Shown: positions 26,466 through 34,597 of the stretch, piece after piece
How positions within the stretch are numbered: the stretch's first letter is position 1
Layout: each line of letters starts with the position of its first letter
Source: Collimonas humicola
Lineage (GTDB): Bacteria > Pseudomonadota > Gammaproteobacteria > Burkholderiales > Burkholderiaceae_D
Assembly: GCF_018304945.1 (NCBI RefSeq)
Contig: NZ_JAGQEE010000002.1
Span: 186,001 to 250,000 of the forward strand
Length of the DNA stretch: 64,000 nucleotides
Reading direction: 5' to 3'
Position numbers and translations under genes: made by a program
The notes under the pieces: model-generated
Databases searched by the model: none
Told to the model about the DNA's origin: nothing
Seen by the model: the letters and a program-made list of their open reading frames with translations, nothing else

Positions 26466-26774
26466 ATGCGCCTTACAGATATGAGCGAATTTGATGCAGT
26501 AATTGCCTGGGCAGAGCCAATTATCGCCACGATAGTCACCCGCCACCGCACGGAGGAACAACCACTTACCTGGCGATTAATCCATTCAATCGAAGGTGAA
26601 GTTCTCGATGAATTGAATCGCGCCGACGACCTGAAACCGGCCTATATCAATTTGATTAAGCATTCTGGGATTCTCAACTACCCACTTAATGACGACCCGG
26701 TGGATTTTGGCAAATCAAATGCGATTGCCTGCGCCTTCGCGATGATCTACGAGGCGTATCACCGTCTGCATTGA
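26466..26774 (+). CDS. Hypothetical protein, probably SOS-controlled
   Basis: A 102-aa protein starting at the ATG at 26466 after GGAG. The sequence is acidic and helical (SEFDAVIAWAEPIIATIVTR, SIEGEVLDELNRADDLKPAY), with no membrane segment or known motif. The LexA-type box 23 bases upstream suggests it is made after DNA damage. In mobile elements, SOS-induced small proteins often act as anti-repressors, toxins or excision factors; which of these applies cannot be told here. Confidence 0.65.
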   Translation: MRLTDMSEFDAVIAWAEPIIATIVTRHRTEEQPLTWRLIHSIEGEVLDELNRADDLKPAYINLIKHSGILNYPLNDDPVDFGKSNAIACAFAMIYEAYHRLH

Positions 26775-26968
26775 GTCCGGGCAACATCCAGTCGGCGCGC
26801 GCAGACAGCTATGTGCAGTGAAGCCGCCGTTCAGATTTACATCTGAGGAAAGCCAATCCCATCCGCATCAGTAATCGCGTCATAGAAGATCAATGACCGC
26901 AATCAGAGACACGGGCGCCTTTGACGTTGCTGCGTGGCGCCCGTCGCTTCTGTTGATCAGCGAAGAGT

Positions 26969-27400
26969 TCAAACGGGCTTGTCGCTGCAGTGGTTGGTGT
27001 AGAAACTGACGCCATTGCCATCAGGATCTTGTATTGAGAAATAATTATGGCCATATAGGTCGTCATCTGGGATGACGGACGGCGAATATCCTTTGTCGAT
27101 CAGGCCGACCCTGTAGAGTTCCAAATCTGCCTTTGTGCGGCCAGCGATCATCAGGTCTATTTTTTCGCGGCCAAAATCTGGTCGTTGTCCGACATGACTA
27201 TTCTGCAAAGTACTACTCTGACTATCGTCCTTTTGGAATAACAGTAAATGTGTACCACCGCGCAGCTCAACGATCGCCAGTCCGGGAAATTTGTCTAACG
27301 CGCGTAGACCTAAACCAACATAAAACTGAAAACTTTCCTCGATATTTTGCACTTTCATAACAAAGTGGCCGAGTGCAGCGGCAGGCAAAAAATCTTCCAT
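26969..27400 (-). CDS. VOC-family (glyoxalase/dioxygenase fold) protein
   Basis: A 143-aa single-domain-pair VOC protein: ALGHFVMKVQNIEESFQFYV at the start, LAIVELRGGTHLLLF, and the C-terminal metal-site region GHNYFSIQDPDGNGVSFY. Members include glyoxalases, ring-cleaving dioxygenases and antibiotic-binding proteins. The ATG at 27400 is chosen because AAGGA lies just upstream. It is divergent from the tetR gene with two palindromes between them, so TetR probably represses it. Substrate unknown. Confidence 0.85.
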   Translation of the reverse strand: MEDFLPAAALGHFVMKVQNIEESFQFYVGLGLRALDKFPGLAIVELRGGTHLLLFQKDDSQSSTLQNSHVGQRPDFGREKIDLMIAGRTKADLELYRVGLIDKGYSPSVIPDDDLYGHNYFSIQDPDGNGVSFYTNHCSDKPV

Positions 27401-27476
27401 TTCAAATCCTTTCATAAGTTCTTTAGTGGGCCAGCGGGAAATCAAACTTGTTACGCAAGCAACATCGTGTTAATCT

Positions 27477-27514
27477 GACTGGCCAGTCGAATATATTATC
27501 CGACTGACCAGTCG
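27477..27514. promoter_or_regulatory. Paired TetR operators
   Basis: GACTGGCCAGTC at 27477-27488 is a perfect 12-base palindrome and CGACTGACCAGTCG at 27501-27514 is a 14-base palindrome of the same core. They lie between the VOC gene and the divergent tetR gene and are the likely binding sites of the regulator. Confidence 0.8.
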
Positions 27515-27532
27515 AAAAAGCAAGGAGTTGTT

Positions 27533-28084
27533 GTGACACGAAAGAAAGTAATCGACAGAGACAGGGTCTTGGATGCTGCCGAGGCTGTCATCTTCGAATC
27601 TGGCGGCCGAAATTTCACGCTCGATGCCGTCGCAGAGCGTGCGGGGATTAGCAAGGGCGGTCTCGTCTATACCTTTGCGACTAAGGATGTATTGATACTC
27701 GCGGCATTAGAACGAGAGCTCGACCGTTTTCAGGAGGCAGTGCGTCGGCGACTCGGCAGCGGACCAGCTGGGCCGATTCAATTGGCGCTCGCCCATATCG
27801 AGGAAGCACTGGCCGAGGACGACGCCTCGACGCAAATGGCGGCTTTCCTCGTAACGGCACTCGTGCATGCCCCTGACATGCTAGGGCCGGTGCGACACTT
27901 TTATCGCGCACTACTCGATCCGTTTCGATCAGAACATGGAGAGTTTGCTGAAGTCCGTCAAGCACTGCTGGCTGTTGAAGGTATTTTTCTGCTCAGAGGG
28001 CTCGGTTTTGCAGAGGTTTCCCCAGGCGAGATCAAGGGTGTTCTGCTCCACGCACGGAATAGTGTCCTTGCAGCGTTGGATTAG
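27533..28084 (+). CDS. TetR-family transcriptional repressor
   Basis: A 183-aa protein with an N-terminal helix-turn-helix: VLDAAEAVIFESGGRNFTLD followed by AVAERAGISKGGLVYTFATKD (about 13-53). The C-terminal ligand domain is helical. The GTG start at 27533 follows AAGGAG. Two palindromic operators overlap the promoter, so it probably represses itself and the divergent VOC gene until a small molecule binds. The pair looks like passenger cargo, perhaps for detoxification, rather than anti-phage defence. Confidence 0.9.
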   Translation: MTRKKVIDRDRVLDAAEAVIFESGGRNFTLDAVAERAGISKGGLVYTFATKDVLILAALERELDRFQEAVRRRLGSGPAGPIQLALAHIEEALAEDDASTQMAAFLVTALVHAPDMLGPVRHFYRALLDPFRSEHGEFAEVRQALLAVEGIFLLRGLGFAEVSPGEIKGVLLHARNSVLAALD

Positions 28085-28191
28085 CCGACATTGGGCGCAC
28101 AGCCTGGAAAGACCGCCATCGACCACGACCGAACGTTCGCTTCAGCGTTAGACTTGATGCTGCACAGATAGATTATTGTAGAAAGGTAGTG

Positions 28192-28374
28192 ATGGCTGCA
28201 AAAATAATCGCAATATTGCTGCTATTGACGGCGGGTTATACCGGGTGGTGGGCGTTATCCAACGACGCAATTTTATGGCTGGTATCGGCCTTTGCTAACA
28301 TACGGGTACGACGCCGACAACCGCGGCATCGCACGATAGAAAATACGAAGCACCTTCCACATATGAATCCATGA
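28192..28374 (+). CDS. Small membrane protein coupled to the ApeA-like gene
   Basis: A 60-aa protein starting at the ATG at 28192, preceded by AAAGG. Residues 4-22 are a hydrophobic helix (KIIAILLLLTAGYTGWWAL), followed by a basic tail (RVRRRQPRHR). The stop codon overlaps the start of the next gene as ATGA, and that gene has no ribosome site of its own, so translation of the two is probably coupled. The small size means it could still be chance. Confidence 0.45.
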   Translation: MAAKIIAILLLLTAGYTGWWALSNDAILWLVSAFANIRVRRRQPRHRTIENTKHLPHMNP

Positions 28375-30020
28375 ACCCGGAAATCATCTTCACCCAGGAC
28401 TATAGCCACGACGTAACGGCCTCCCACACCGAACTTGGGGAATTGGGAGATGGTAGGTTAACTTTCGGACCTGGCAAAGGCACGACCCTGCAATTCAGGC
28501 TGAGTAGCCTCAAGCTCACGGAGCGACAAACGCTCGATGAGGTTCACGCAGTTACCGAGGACGGTCAGAACTTCACCCTCTTTAACTGCCAGTTTGAACA
28601 GCTATTCCTTTCATGTGAATACATTGTTAGCGCAGAGACAACCGATGCATTCGTTCTGGCAGAGATGGAGGTTCTGGACATTTCGCCGTGGTTCTTCGAG
28701 TACCAGCACATGAGTGGCAAGCCTGGAGCACAGATAGAGTGGATCAACACACCTGACGAGATAAGTGCGAGCCTGAAGCTTGATGGCAACGACATTGCCG
28801 TCAAAGCTTATCCGCGCACCAACGTTGTTCAGGCAGACGGCGGCCATTTAATCAAGGATTCGGTTCTCTTCAGCATTGAGAGCGCCTCCCCCATTAGCAT
28901 AGATAACGTGAGACGATACACCATCGACTTGCTGGCTCTGTTGAGCATACTTCTGGGAACACCAGTCTCTCTCATGAGCGTGGTTGTAAAGTCTGCTAAG
29001 GATCACGCTGGATACGCATTCTTTCCTTTTTATGAGCGTGAAGCGGACACGGGCGCTCGCAAAAAGAGTGGCATTGACTACTTCATAAAAAAGTCCATCT
29101 TCGAAGACAATTGGCAAACCATAGTCCAAAATTTCTATGCCTCGAAGTTGCGCGATCCGCTGTGGTTGCGCCTGTCAGGAATGAAGCGGTATAACGACTT
29201 CTGGGAATACAAGGTCCTAGGTTATGTCACTCTTTGGGAAGCGTATGTCTCATCTCAAACACAGAGCCTTGGAAAGAAACACATTCCAACACCCCAGAAG
29301 GCAGTCAAGTTTTTTCACAAGAAGATAGACCAAAGCGATCTCTCTCTGACGCACGAGCAGGCTCAGGGAGTGAAGAATCTAGCTGATTCAGTTTTCCAGA
29401 CTCGGGAATACACACTTCAAGAGAAAACTGAGATTGTCATCTCTCAGGCCGACCCTGATGTAATCAAAATCATCGACCTGTCTGTAGAAGCCTTCGTCAG
29501 GCTCAGGAAACTCCGAGACGAGATCGCGCACGGCGACGTCATCACCATACCTCATGATGAATATCCCCTTCTATCCAGTCGCGTCGAGAAGCTAACTCTA
29601 CTACTTACCTACTTCGCATTTGCTGAGCTTGGACTGAAAAGGGACGAATTTCTTGCGTGCCTACATCGGGCGTGGAACAGAATGGTCAGAGGCGCCAGCC
29701 TTAATGAGGCGCATCTGGATAAGGTCATGGGGACCGCGGAATTCATTACTCTGTCCAGCGAAAACTTTCTCGCACTACAGCCATTAGCTAACGGACAGGC
29801 GCTTCGCTGTTTTTACAGGAACGACACCGGGAAGATTAGCTTTTCCCAAGAAGACACGAAGACATACCTCGCCAAGCTCCATTCCAATGCAGTGGGTAAC
29901 AATCCAAACTACAGCGAGGTATTCAACAACCACGAGAAGAAGATTCGGCTCATACCCAACTTGTACTTTGAGGATGGGCAGCACCATCTTCATTTCAGTA
30001 GCGTGTTCCTCTTCGAGTGA
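28371..30020 (+). CDS. ApeA-like HEPN anti-phage protein
   Basis: A 549-aa protein. The N-terminal half has beta-rich sequence with TFGPGKGTTLQFRLSSLKL and the ISPWFFEYQH region that I recall from the N-terminal domain of ApeA-type proteins. Near residue 383-388 is RDEIAHGD, an R-X4-H motif of HEPN ribonucleases, set within a helical region (EAFVRLRKLRDEIAHG). ApeA is a single-gene anti-phage HEPN ribonuclease causing abortive infection. Length and layout agree. The last 100 residues do not match any motif I know. It is translationally coupled to the small membrane ORF upstream. Confidence 0.7.
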   Translation: MNPEIIFTQDYSHDVTASHTELGELGDGRLTFGPGKGTTLQFRLSSLKLTERQTLDEVHAVTEDGQNFTLFNCQFEQLFLSCEYIVSAETTDAFVLAEMEVLDISPWFFEYQHMSGKPGAQIEWINTPDEISASLKLDGNDIAVKAYPRTNVVQADGGHLIKDSVLFSIESASPISIDNVRRYTIDLLALLSILLGTPVSLMSVVVKSAKDHAGYAFFPFYEREADTGARKKSGIDYFIKKSIFEDNWQTIVQNFYASKLRDPLWLRLSGMKRYNDFWEYKVLGYVTLWEAYVSSQTQSLGKKHIPTPQKAVKFFHKKIDQSDLSLTHEQAQGVKNLADSVFQTREYTLQEKTEIVISQADPDVIKIIDLSVEAFVRLRKLRDEIAHGDVITIPHDEYPLLSSRVEKLTLLLTYFAFAELGLKRDEFLACLHRAWNRMVRGASLNEAHLDKVMGTAEFITLSSENFLALQPLANGQALRCFYRNDTGKISFSQEDTKTYLAKLHSNAVGNNPNYSEVFNNHEKKIRLIPNLYFEDGQHHLHFSSVFLFE

Positions 30021-30173
30021 TGAGCACAAAGCTAGGGCGAGAGTGGGTGAAAGGACGTCCATTCAACCCCAAGCAGCGGACGCTGAAGCCATGACGCACT
30101 GAACATCGGCTCAGGGTCGTTTTCTGCCAGTCCCAACACGCACCGTATGGTCAGCGCAGTCGGTTAGTCGCTT

Positions 30174-30743
30174 TTAAGATGAGATCTGTGACTTCAATGA
30201 TCGCTCTCCGAATACCCAAGGAAACAAGCGTGCGACGTTGATAGAATCATCCAATGCCCGGTGGTGTGTACCCTCCAGCGCCAAGCCAGCGAGCTGACAG
30301 GCTTTGGCCATACCAATTTCTTTTCCGATTCGCTGCGCCTTTGCGAACAGCCGCTTAGCGTTTTGGTGAGGTAATTCAATGGGCTGAACAATACCGTGCA
30401 GGACGCTATCGCGCTCAATTTGCCGACGATCGTAGGCGCCCCAGCTACACCAGGTCGAGCTCGCCGTCCGATGTCGATCAACGAATTGACGCAACAGTTC
30501 GGCAGCAACATGAAACTGCGGAGCCGCATCAACATTCTCTTGCTGGATGCCAGTTAAGTTCGTACAAAATGGAGTGAGACGGCGATTTAATACGGGCTGT
30601 ACGAACGACTGAAAACGATCGATCACGATTCCATCGCCATCCACCCAACACGCCCCGATCTCGATCGTCTCCATTTTTTCTGCTGCAATTGTCCCATCGT
30701 CAGAACAGGTGGCTTCAAGGTCAACAACCAGAATATTTTTCAT
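30174..30743 (-). CDS. DEDDh 3'-5' exonuclease
   Basis: A 189-aa exonuclease: ExoI ILVVDLEATCSDDG (Asp7, Glu9), ExoII region FVDRHRTASSTWCSWGAYDRRQ and ExoIII HHRALDDSINVARL. This DEDDh set is that of the KapD/ERI-1 and RNase T/DnaQ superfamily, acting on RNA or DNA 3' ends. The start at 30743 is two bases after the stop of the preceding gene; the frame continues upstream to 30836, but the conserved N-terminus fits 30743. It is the last gene of the AAA+/unknown/exonuclease unit. Confidence 0.82.
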   Translation of the reverse strand: MKNILVVDLEATCSDDGTIAAEKMETIEIGACWVDGDGIVIDRFQSFVQPVLNRRLTPFCTNLTGIQQENVDAAPQFHVAAELLRQFVDRHRTASSTWCSWGAYDRRQIERDSVLHGIVQPIELPHQNAKRLFAKAQRIGKEIGMAKACQLAGLALEGTHHRALDDSINVARLFPWVFGERSLKSQISS

Positions 30744-30745
30744 AG

Positions 30746-31189
30746 TTAGCTCGCGGTGCTCGACCATACTGTCCGTTGTTCGGATAAATCGACTTCGCCG
30801 ATGGTAGCGTCCGCGTAATTTTGGGCATTTGAGCATTTACACATATAGTGCTTTCGACCATCACGGCCGATGCCTTCGACAATTTCCACGACCGAGCTAA
30901 TTTTGTACTCGGCATTTGCTGACCGTCTCGATTGAACGTTTATGCGAATTCTTATCATGTCATCGCGCTGAGCAAGCTGTAAGACGTTCGCAATATCGGC
31001 AACTATAAAACGCGACCAGGAATGTCCGATTTCGTGCTTGCCGCTTAGGACGATATCAACATGAAAAATGGCAACGTTCAAAGAAATCTCAACACACTCA
31101 AATTGGCGCAAGCCGGGCTGGTTCATGAACGAACCAAGCGTCTTGCCACTGTAGGTGCATTCCCAAGATTCATCGATCTGTAGCATCAA
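30746..31189 (-). CDS. Hypothetical protein in AAA+/exonuclease operon
   Basis: A 147-aa protein with a strongly beta-stranded pattern (ECVEISLNVAIFHVDIVLSG, VVEIVEGIGRDGRKHYMCKC). No signal peptide, membrane helix or known catalytic motif. It lies 148 bases after the AAA+ gene and its stop is two bases before the exonuclease start, so it is co-translated with the latter. Function unknown; an adaptor or sensor role would fit the position. Confidence 0.6.
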   Translation of the reverse strand: MMLQIDESWECTYSGKTLGSFMNQPGLRQFECVEISLNVAIFHVDIVLSGKHEIGHSWSRFIVADIANVLQLAQRDDMIRIRINVQSRRSANAEYKISSVVEIVEGIGRDGRKHYMCKCSNAQNYADATIGEVDLSEQRTVWSSTAS

Positions 31190-31337
31190 ACATCTTCTCT
31201 TTTAATGATCAAAAATATTTGGCAAAGTCCAAAGGAACTAAGCCAGCGCAGAATTAATGACACTCACGACTACCGAACTCTCCCTTACTTGGCACGTCGC
31301 CGTCATCAGGAAGAAGCTCCAGCTAATCGTCAAACAT

Positions 31338-32858
31338 CTAATAGAATCCAATTGACTGTGTTCGAACACCTTCAGTGCGGCGTCGATCAAAATCGGAGAC
31401 GAGCAATTCGCGTCGGTTATCACCGGCGGCAGCACCTAGTGCATCAAGTAATAACTTGCGCATTTCGCGCGGCGACGAGGTCGCTATTTCGTCGAGCGCT
31501 TCGTCCGAAAGTACCCTTGAGAAATGCTGGCCCCATTCCTCATCTTCTAGCAACGAGTAGTAGATATTTTTTGCAATGTCGCGTGCTTGCAATCGCGTCG
31601 GTGTCGGTATGGTGAATACTGTAAATCGTGACAGAAGTGGCGGCTCAATCTCGGCTGCGCTATTGGCGGTCGCGATCCAGATAATGTGCGATAGATCCAT
31701 CGGGATCGAAATCGCTTCGTCCTTAAATCTTATTGCAGTGTCGCGTTCCAGTAGCGTATAAAGATGACCGCGCGGGTCGTAATGCATCCCAGACGACACT
31801 TTGTCGATTTCATCCAACAGGCAGATGGGATTAATGATGTCCTTGAGCGCAATTTCGTTGAACAAAAGCCCTGGGCGGCCATTCGACCAAGACATGTCAC
31901 TGCCGCCGATTGCGAATCCCGCGGATAAACTATTCATACGAATTTCAAAAAAATGAGTTTTGACAGTCTCTGCCAATGCTTTAGCAAATGCCGTTTTCCC
32001 GATCGCTGGCTCACCTTGCAAGAGCATCGGCGGAAGCTGCGCAATTGAATCACCTACAAGTCGCGCAAGCGCCGTTCGTCGCTTGATCGCATCTATCACT
32101 TCGGAGAAATTAGGAAAACGCGACCGCAAATTGTTAAGGGCCTCCAGACTAGGCGCCAACGCAAATTTTCTGTTGGGCCCCAAGTTAGCCAATTGATCCA
32201 AGTTTCGTTTGAGGACCACACCGACATCGGTTGGCTGCAGAAGTATCGTGTCGAAAACTTCCTCAAAATCGTTCGAATCATAGAGTTGGCGGAAACCACC
32301 GCCGGACTTCAGATTCGGCTCTTTAGTTTGTTCAACTTGCAAACCATCGTGGCCAACGCTCTCGTCCCATTCTCTCGCAGGCGCTGCTGGATACATATGA
32401 CCGGCGTAAGCCAATTCCCGTCTATATTCCGGAAGTGTCATGATTTTTGGCGGCTTGGTGCTAGGTATCGGCGGCCCGTGCTTAGAAATATACGCCGACG
32501 TTTCGTAAACATCCAAACACAACACGACTAACTCGACCTCGGCCGACAGTGCTCGCGGCGCAGCTTTGGAATCTACTAGCGCGTCGTGATTTGCAAGCAG
32601 CGCATAGATTGAAATGCGTCGATCATCAAATGTACCGCTGTCCTCCTCGCCGATTATTTCCACCTTATCAAAATTGTCTAAGACAAATTCTCTGATTCTT
32701 GCGAACGCAAGAAAATCAATGCGCCCAAGCACCGAGAGGGGTAAGTAAAACTTCGATTGCGGCTTGCGAATCAACAAAAACAGATGATCTTCTTTCGCCA
32801 GCGTGCGAAGGATTTCAGCATCTTGAATGACGATTGCGATTGCGATTTCTGATTTCAT
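31338..32858 (-). CDS. AAA+ ATPase, Lon-like core
   Basis: A 506-aa protein. The C-terminal AAA+ module has Walker A LLQGEPAIGKTAFAKAL (about 280-296), Walker B PICLLDEIDKVSSG (about 342-355), sensor 1 IIWIATANSAAEI and an arginine-finger region PPLLSRFTVFTIP, close to the ATPase of Lon, but no Ser-Lys protease domain follows. The N-terminal 250 residues are unrelated to the Lon substrate domain and unrecognised. The ATG at 32858 is preferred over the TTG at 32879. With the two following genes it forms a likely three-gene unit ending in an exonuclease; such ATPase/nuclease operons often act in defence, but I do not know this one. Confidence 0.75.
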   Translation of the reverse strand: MKSEIAIAIVIQDAEILRTLAKEDHLFLLIRKPQSKFYLPLSVLGRIDFLAFARIREFVLDNFDKVEIIGEEDSGTFDDRRISIYALLANHDALVDSKAAPRALSAEVELVVLCLDVYETSAYISKHGPPIPSTKPPKIMTLPEYRRELAYAGHMYPAAPAREWDESVGHDGLQVEQTKEPNLKSGGGFRQLYDSNDFEEVFDTILLQPTDVGVVLKRNLDQLANLGPNRKFALAPSLEALNNLRSRFPNFSEVIDAIKRRTALARLVGDSIAQLPPMLLQGEPAIGKTAFAKALAETVKTHFFEIRMNSLSAGFAIGGSDMSWSNGRPGLLFNEIALKDIINPICLLDEIDKVSSGMHYDPRGHLYTLLERDTAIRFKDEAISIPMDLSHIIWIATANSAAEIEPPLLSRFTVFTIPTPTRLQARDIAKNIYYSLLEDEEWGQHFSRVLSDEALDEIATSSPREMRKLLLDALGAAAGDNRRELLVSDFDRRRTEGVRTQSIGFY

Positions 32859-33180
32859 TGATTGAGGTCTGAGTTGCAACGAAAATGTTTCGTTTTCTAT
32901 GTCGTCGCAACGAACTCAAAAAATTAATTGAATGCTCGGACCTCACGCCGTAGTTCTAATTTGATGCTCCACATTTTGTCATTCATGTAGGCTGATTAGT
33001 TCGCTAGTCTATGAGATCGCTGATAAACTATTTTTTGAATTCCCGCTGCTCTATTAAATAACTGTCCGCGTAAAAACCTAAACATTTCCACATCGCTAGC
33101 GGCATTTGTCGTGCGGAATTGGATGCAAAAGAATGCAGCTGCATTTTCAAACAATGATAAATCAATAGAGCCGACTTGTC

Positions 33181-33236
33181 ACTCATAGTGCGTGCACTTA
33201 TAAGGCGTGTACCTATAGAGAGTGGCTATATATAGG
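33181..33236 (+). promoter_or_regulatory. C-box-like operator upstream of orphan XRE gene
   Basis: Four half-sites start at 33181 (ACTCATAGTG), 33196 (ACTTATAAGG), 33211 (ACCTATAGAG) and 33226 (CTATATATAG), exactly 15 bases apart, with spacers containing GTG. This is the organisation of C-protein operators in restriction-modification systems such as PvuII. The last ends 44 bases before the XRE start codon. Confidence 0.7.
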
Positions 33237-33279
33237 CCGAAACCATAAGCTCAGGCCGTTGAATAAAAATTAATTTCCC

Positions 33280-33498
33280 ATGGAATACGACCCGCTTCAG
33301 CTATTTGGACAACAGCTCATCAAGCTTCGTAAGGCACACGGCTGGTCACAAGAAAAGTTGGCATTGGAAAGTGGACTTGCTCGATCCTACATAGGGGGTA
33401 TTGAGCGAGGTCAACGCAATCTGGCACTTCTTAATATTTGCGTTCTCGCGAATACTCTTGGTGTTTCGCCTAAAGAAATGCTTGATTTTTTTGATTAG
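33280..33498 (+). CDS. XRE-family regulator resembling C (controller) proteins
   Basis: A 72-aa Cro/C1-type protein: FGQQLIKLRKAHGWSQEKLA then ESGLARSYIGGIERGQRNLA and NICVLANTLGVSPKEML. Size and sequence resemble controller proteins of type II restriction systems. The ATG at 33280 has no ribosome site, in line with the leaderless messages of many C genes, and C-box-like repeats lie upstream. No methyltransferase or restriction enzyme gene follows, so it is an orphan; the target may be the following 282-aa gene or the divergent AAA+ operon. Confidence 0.85.
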   Translation: MEYDPLQLFGQQLIKLRKAHGWSQEKLALESGLARSYIGGIERGQRNLALLNICVLANTLGVSPKEMLDFFD

Positions 33499-33641
33499 AG
33501 GCTTGGCGATGTATCAAGGACGAAGATCATACGGAAGTGATCTGACGAGGAATGCAAACGACAACTCTCATGAAAAATTCAAGCAACGGAATTGCTAGTT
33601 TGATTGAATAACCAATAAAATTTCAGAGTCAGGCACCATCA

Positions 33642-34490
33642 TTGTCACCTCCAATTGGTCCCGCCATCAAAATAGTACGATGGGCGTGGGGACAACTTAC
33701 TAAGGTACTATTCTTACGCACCTTTCGCCGTGCACACGGACTTTGGGCCAAACTCCATCGCCTAGGCATCCACTGGGACGCATGTGGAGAGTATCTTGAA
33801 TATTCGGTCTACTTGGCACAATTCACCGATCCGGAACCTCGAATATCAAGAATAGCCTTTCGGGCTTTACACGAAGACATTCAAGAGCTAACACTTTTCT
33901 TTGAAGCTGAATCAGCGTCAGCGCGATTCCAGGAGCGCATAGAAATCCGTAATGTCAATAAGAAGCCGATCGTATGGATCATGACTAACGTTCCGCACCA
34001 AGACTTCTTAAGGTCAAATGAATGCACTGGCCTTCAGTTTTCTTGGGATACTTACAGGATCTCGGTTACTCGACTCAAACTCAAGAACGGATATGAAGTT
34101 GATCCTTTCAACGCACTCACCTGCCATCTAACCCACACTTGGTTTCTTAATTCCACTTGGAAGTGGAAATGGAAACGGTTCTGGAATTTGGATGCGATCC
34201 AGTGGGCTAAGACGCGTTTGTTTGAATACTGGCACTTCGGGTTCGGAATGCCGGCGATCAGGATATTTGGGCCGAATGGCTTCGAAGTTACCACCGTACA
34301 ACGCCTGCTTATAAGTGCAACGCGGCCTATCGCATGGGTGATGAGCCGTAATTGGGTAATTACGTTTCAATTTTGGATTGCCATCTGGTCAGGTTTATAT
34401 GTCCTTAACGACGAATCAGAGCTGCAATGGCGCTGGGCAAAATCAGTAAATAATTCAGAAGGTTTTCATAAGCGCTCTCCAGAGAGATGA
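33642..34490 (+). CDS. Hypothetical protein, Trp-rich
   Basis: A 282-aa protein rich in Trp, Phe and basic residues, with clusters such as NSTWKWKWKRFWNLDAIQWA and a hydrophobic segment near the C-terminus (WVITFQFWIAIWSGLYVL) that could be a membrane anchor. The frame opens at a TTG without ribosome site, so the start is uncertain. No family recognised. It follows the orphan C-protein-like gene on the same strand and could be under its control. Confidence 0.5.
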   Translation: MSPPIGPAIKIVRWAWGQLTKVLFLRTFRRAHGLWAKLHRLGIHWDACGEYLEYSVYLAQFTDPEPRISRIAFRALHEDIQELTLFFEAESASARFQERIEIRNVNKKPIVWIMTNVPHQDFLRSNECTGLQFSWDTYRISVTRLKLKNGYEVDPFNALTCHLTHTWFLNSTWKWKWKRFWNLDAIQWAKTRLFEYWHFGFGMPAIRIFGPNGFEVTTVQRLLISATRPIAWVMSRNWVITFQFWIAIWSGLYVLNDESELQWRWAKSVNNSEGFHKRSPER

Positions 34491-34597
34491 AGCAGCGACT
34501 CACTCGTTCCCCGTACATCTTCCAATGCTTGACTCAAGAGTAGTGCCACTCAGTCCATTTATCGGGAAGAACATTTCAGGAAATAGGGGGATGCGTT

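Noticed and set aside
33280-34490. Type II restriction-modification system headed by the C-protein-like gene
   Set aside because: The following 282-aa protein has no methyltransferase motif and no nuclease core, so the regulator is treated as an orphan.
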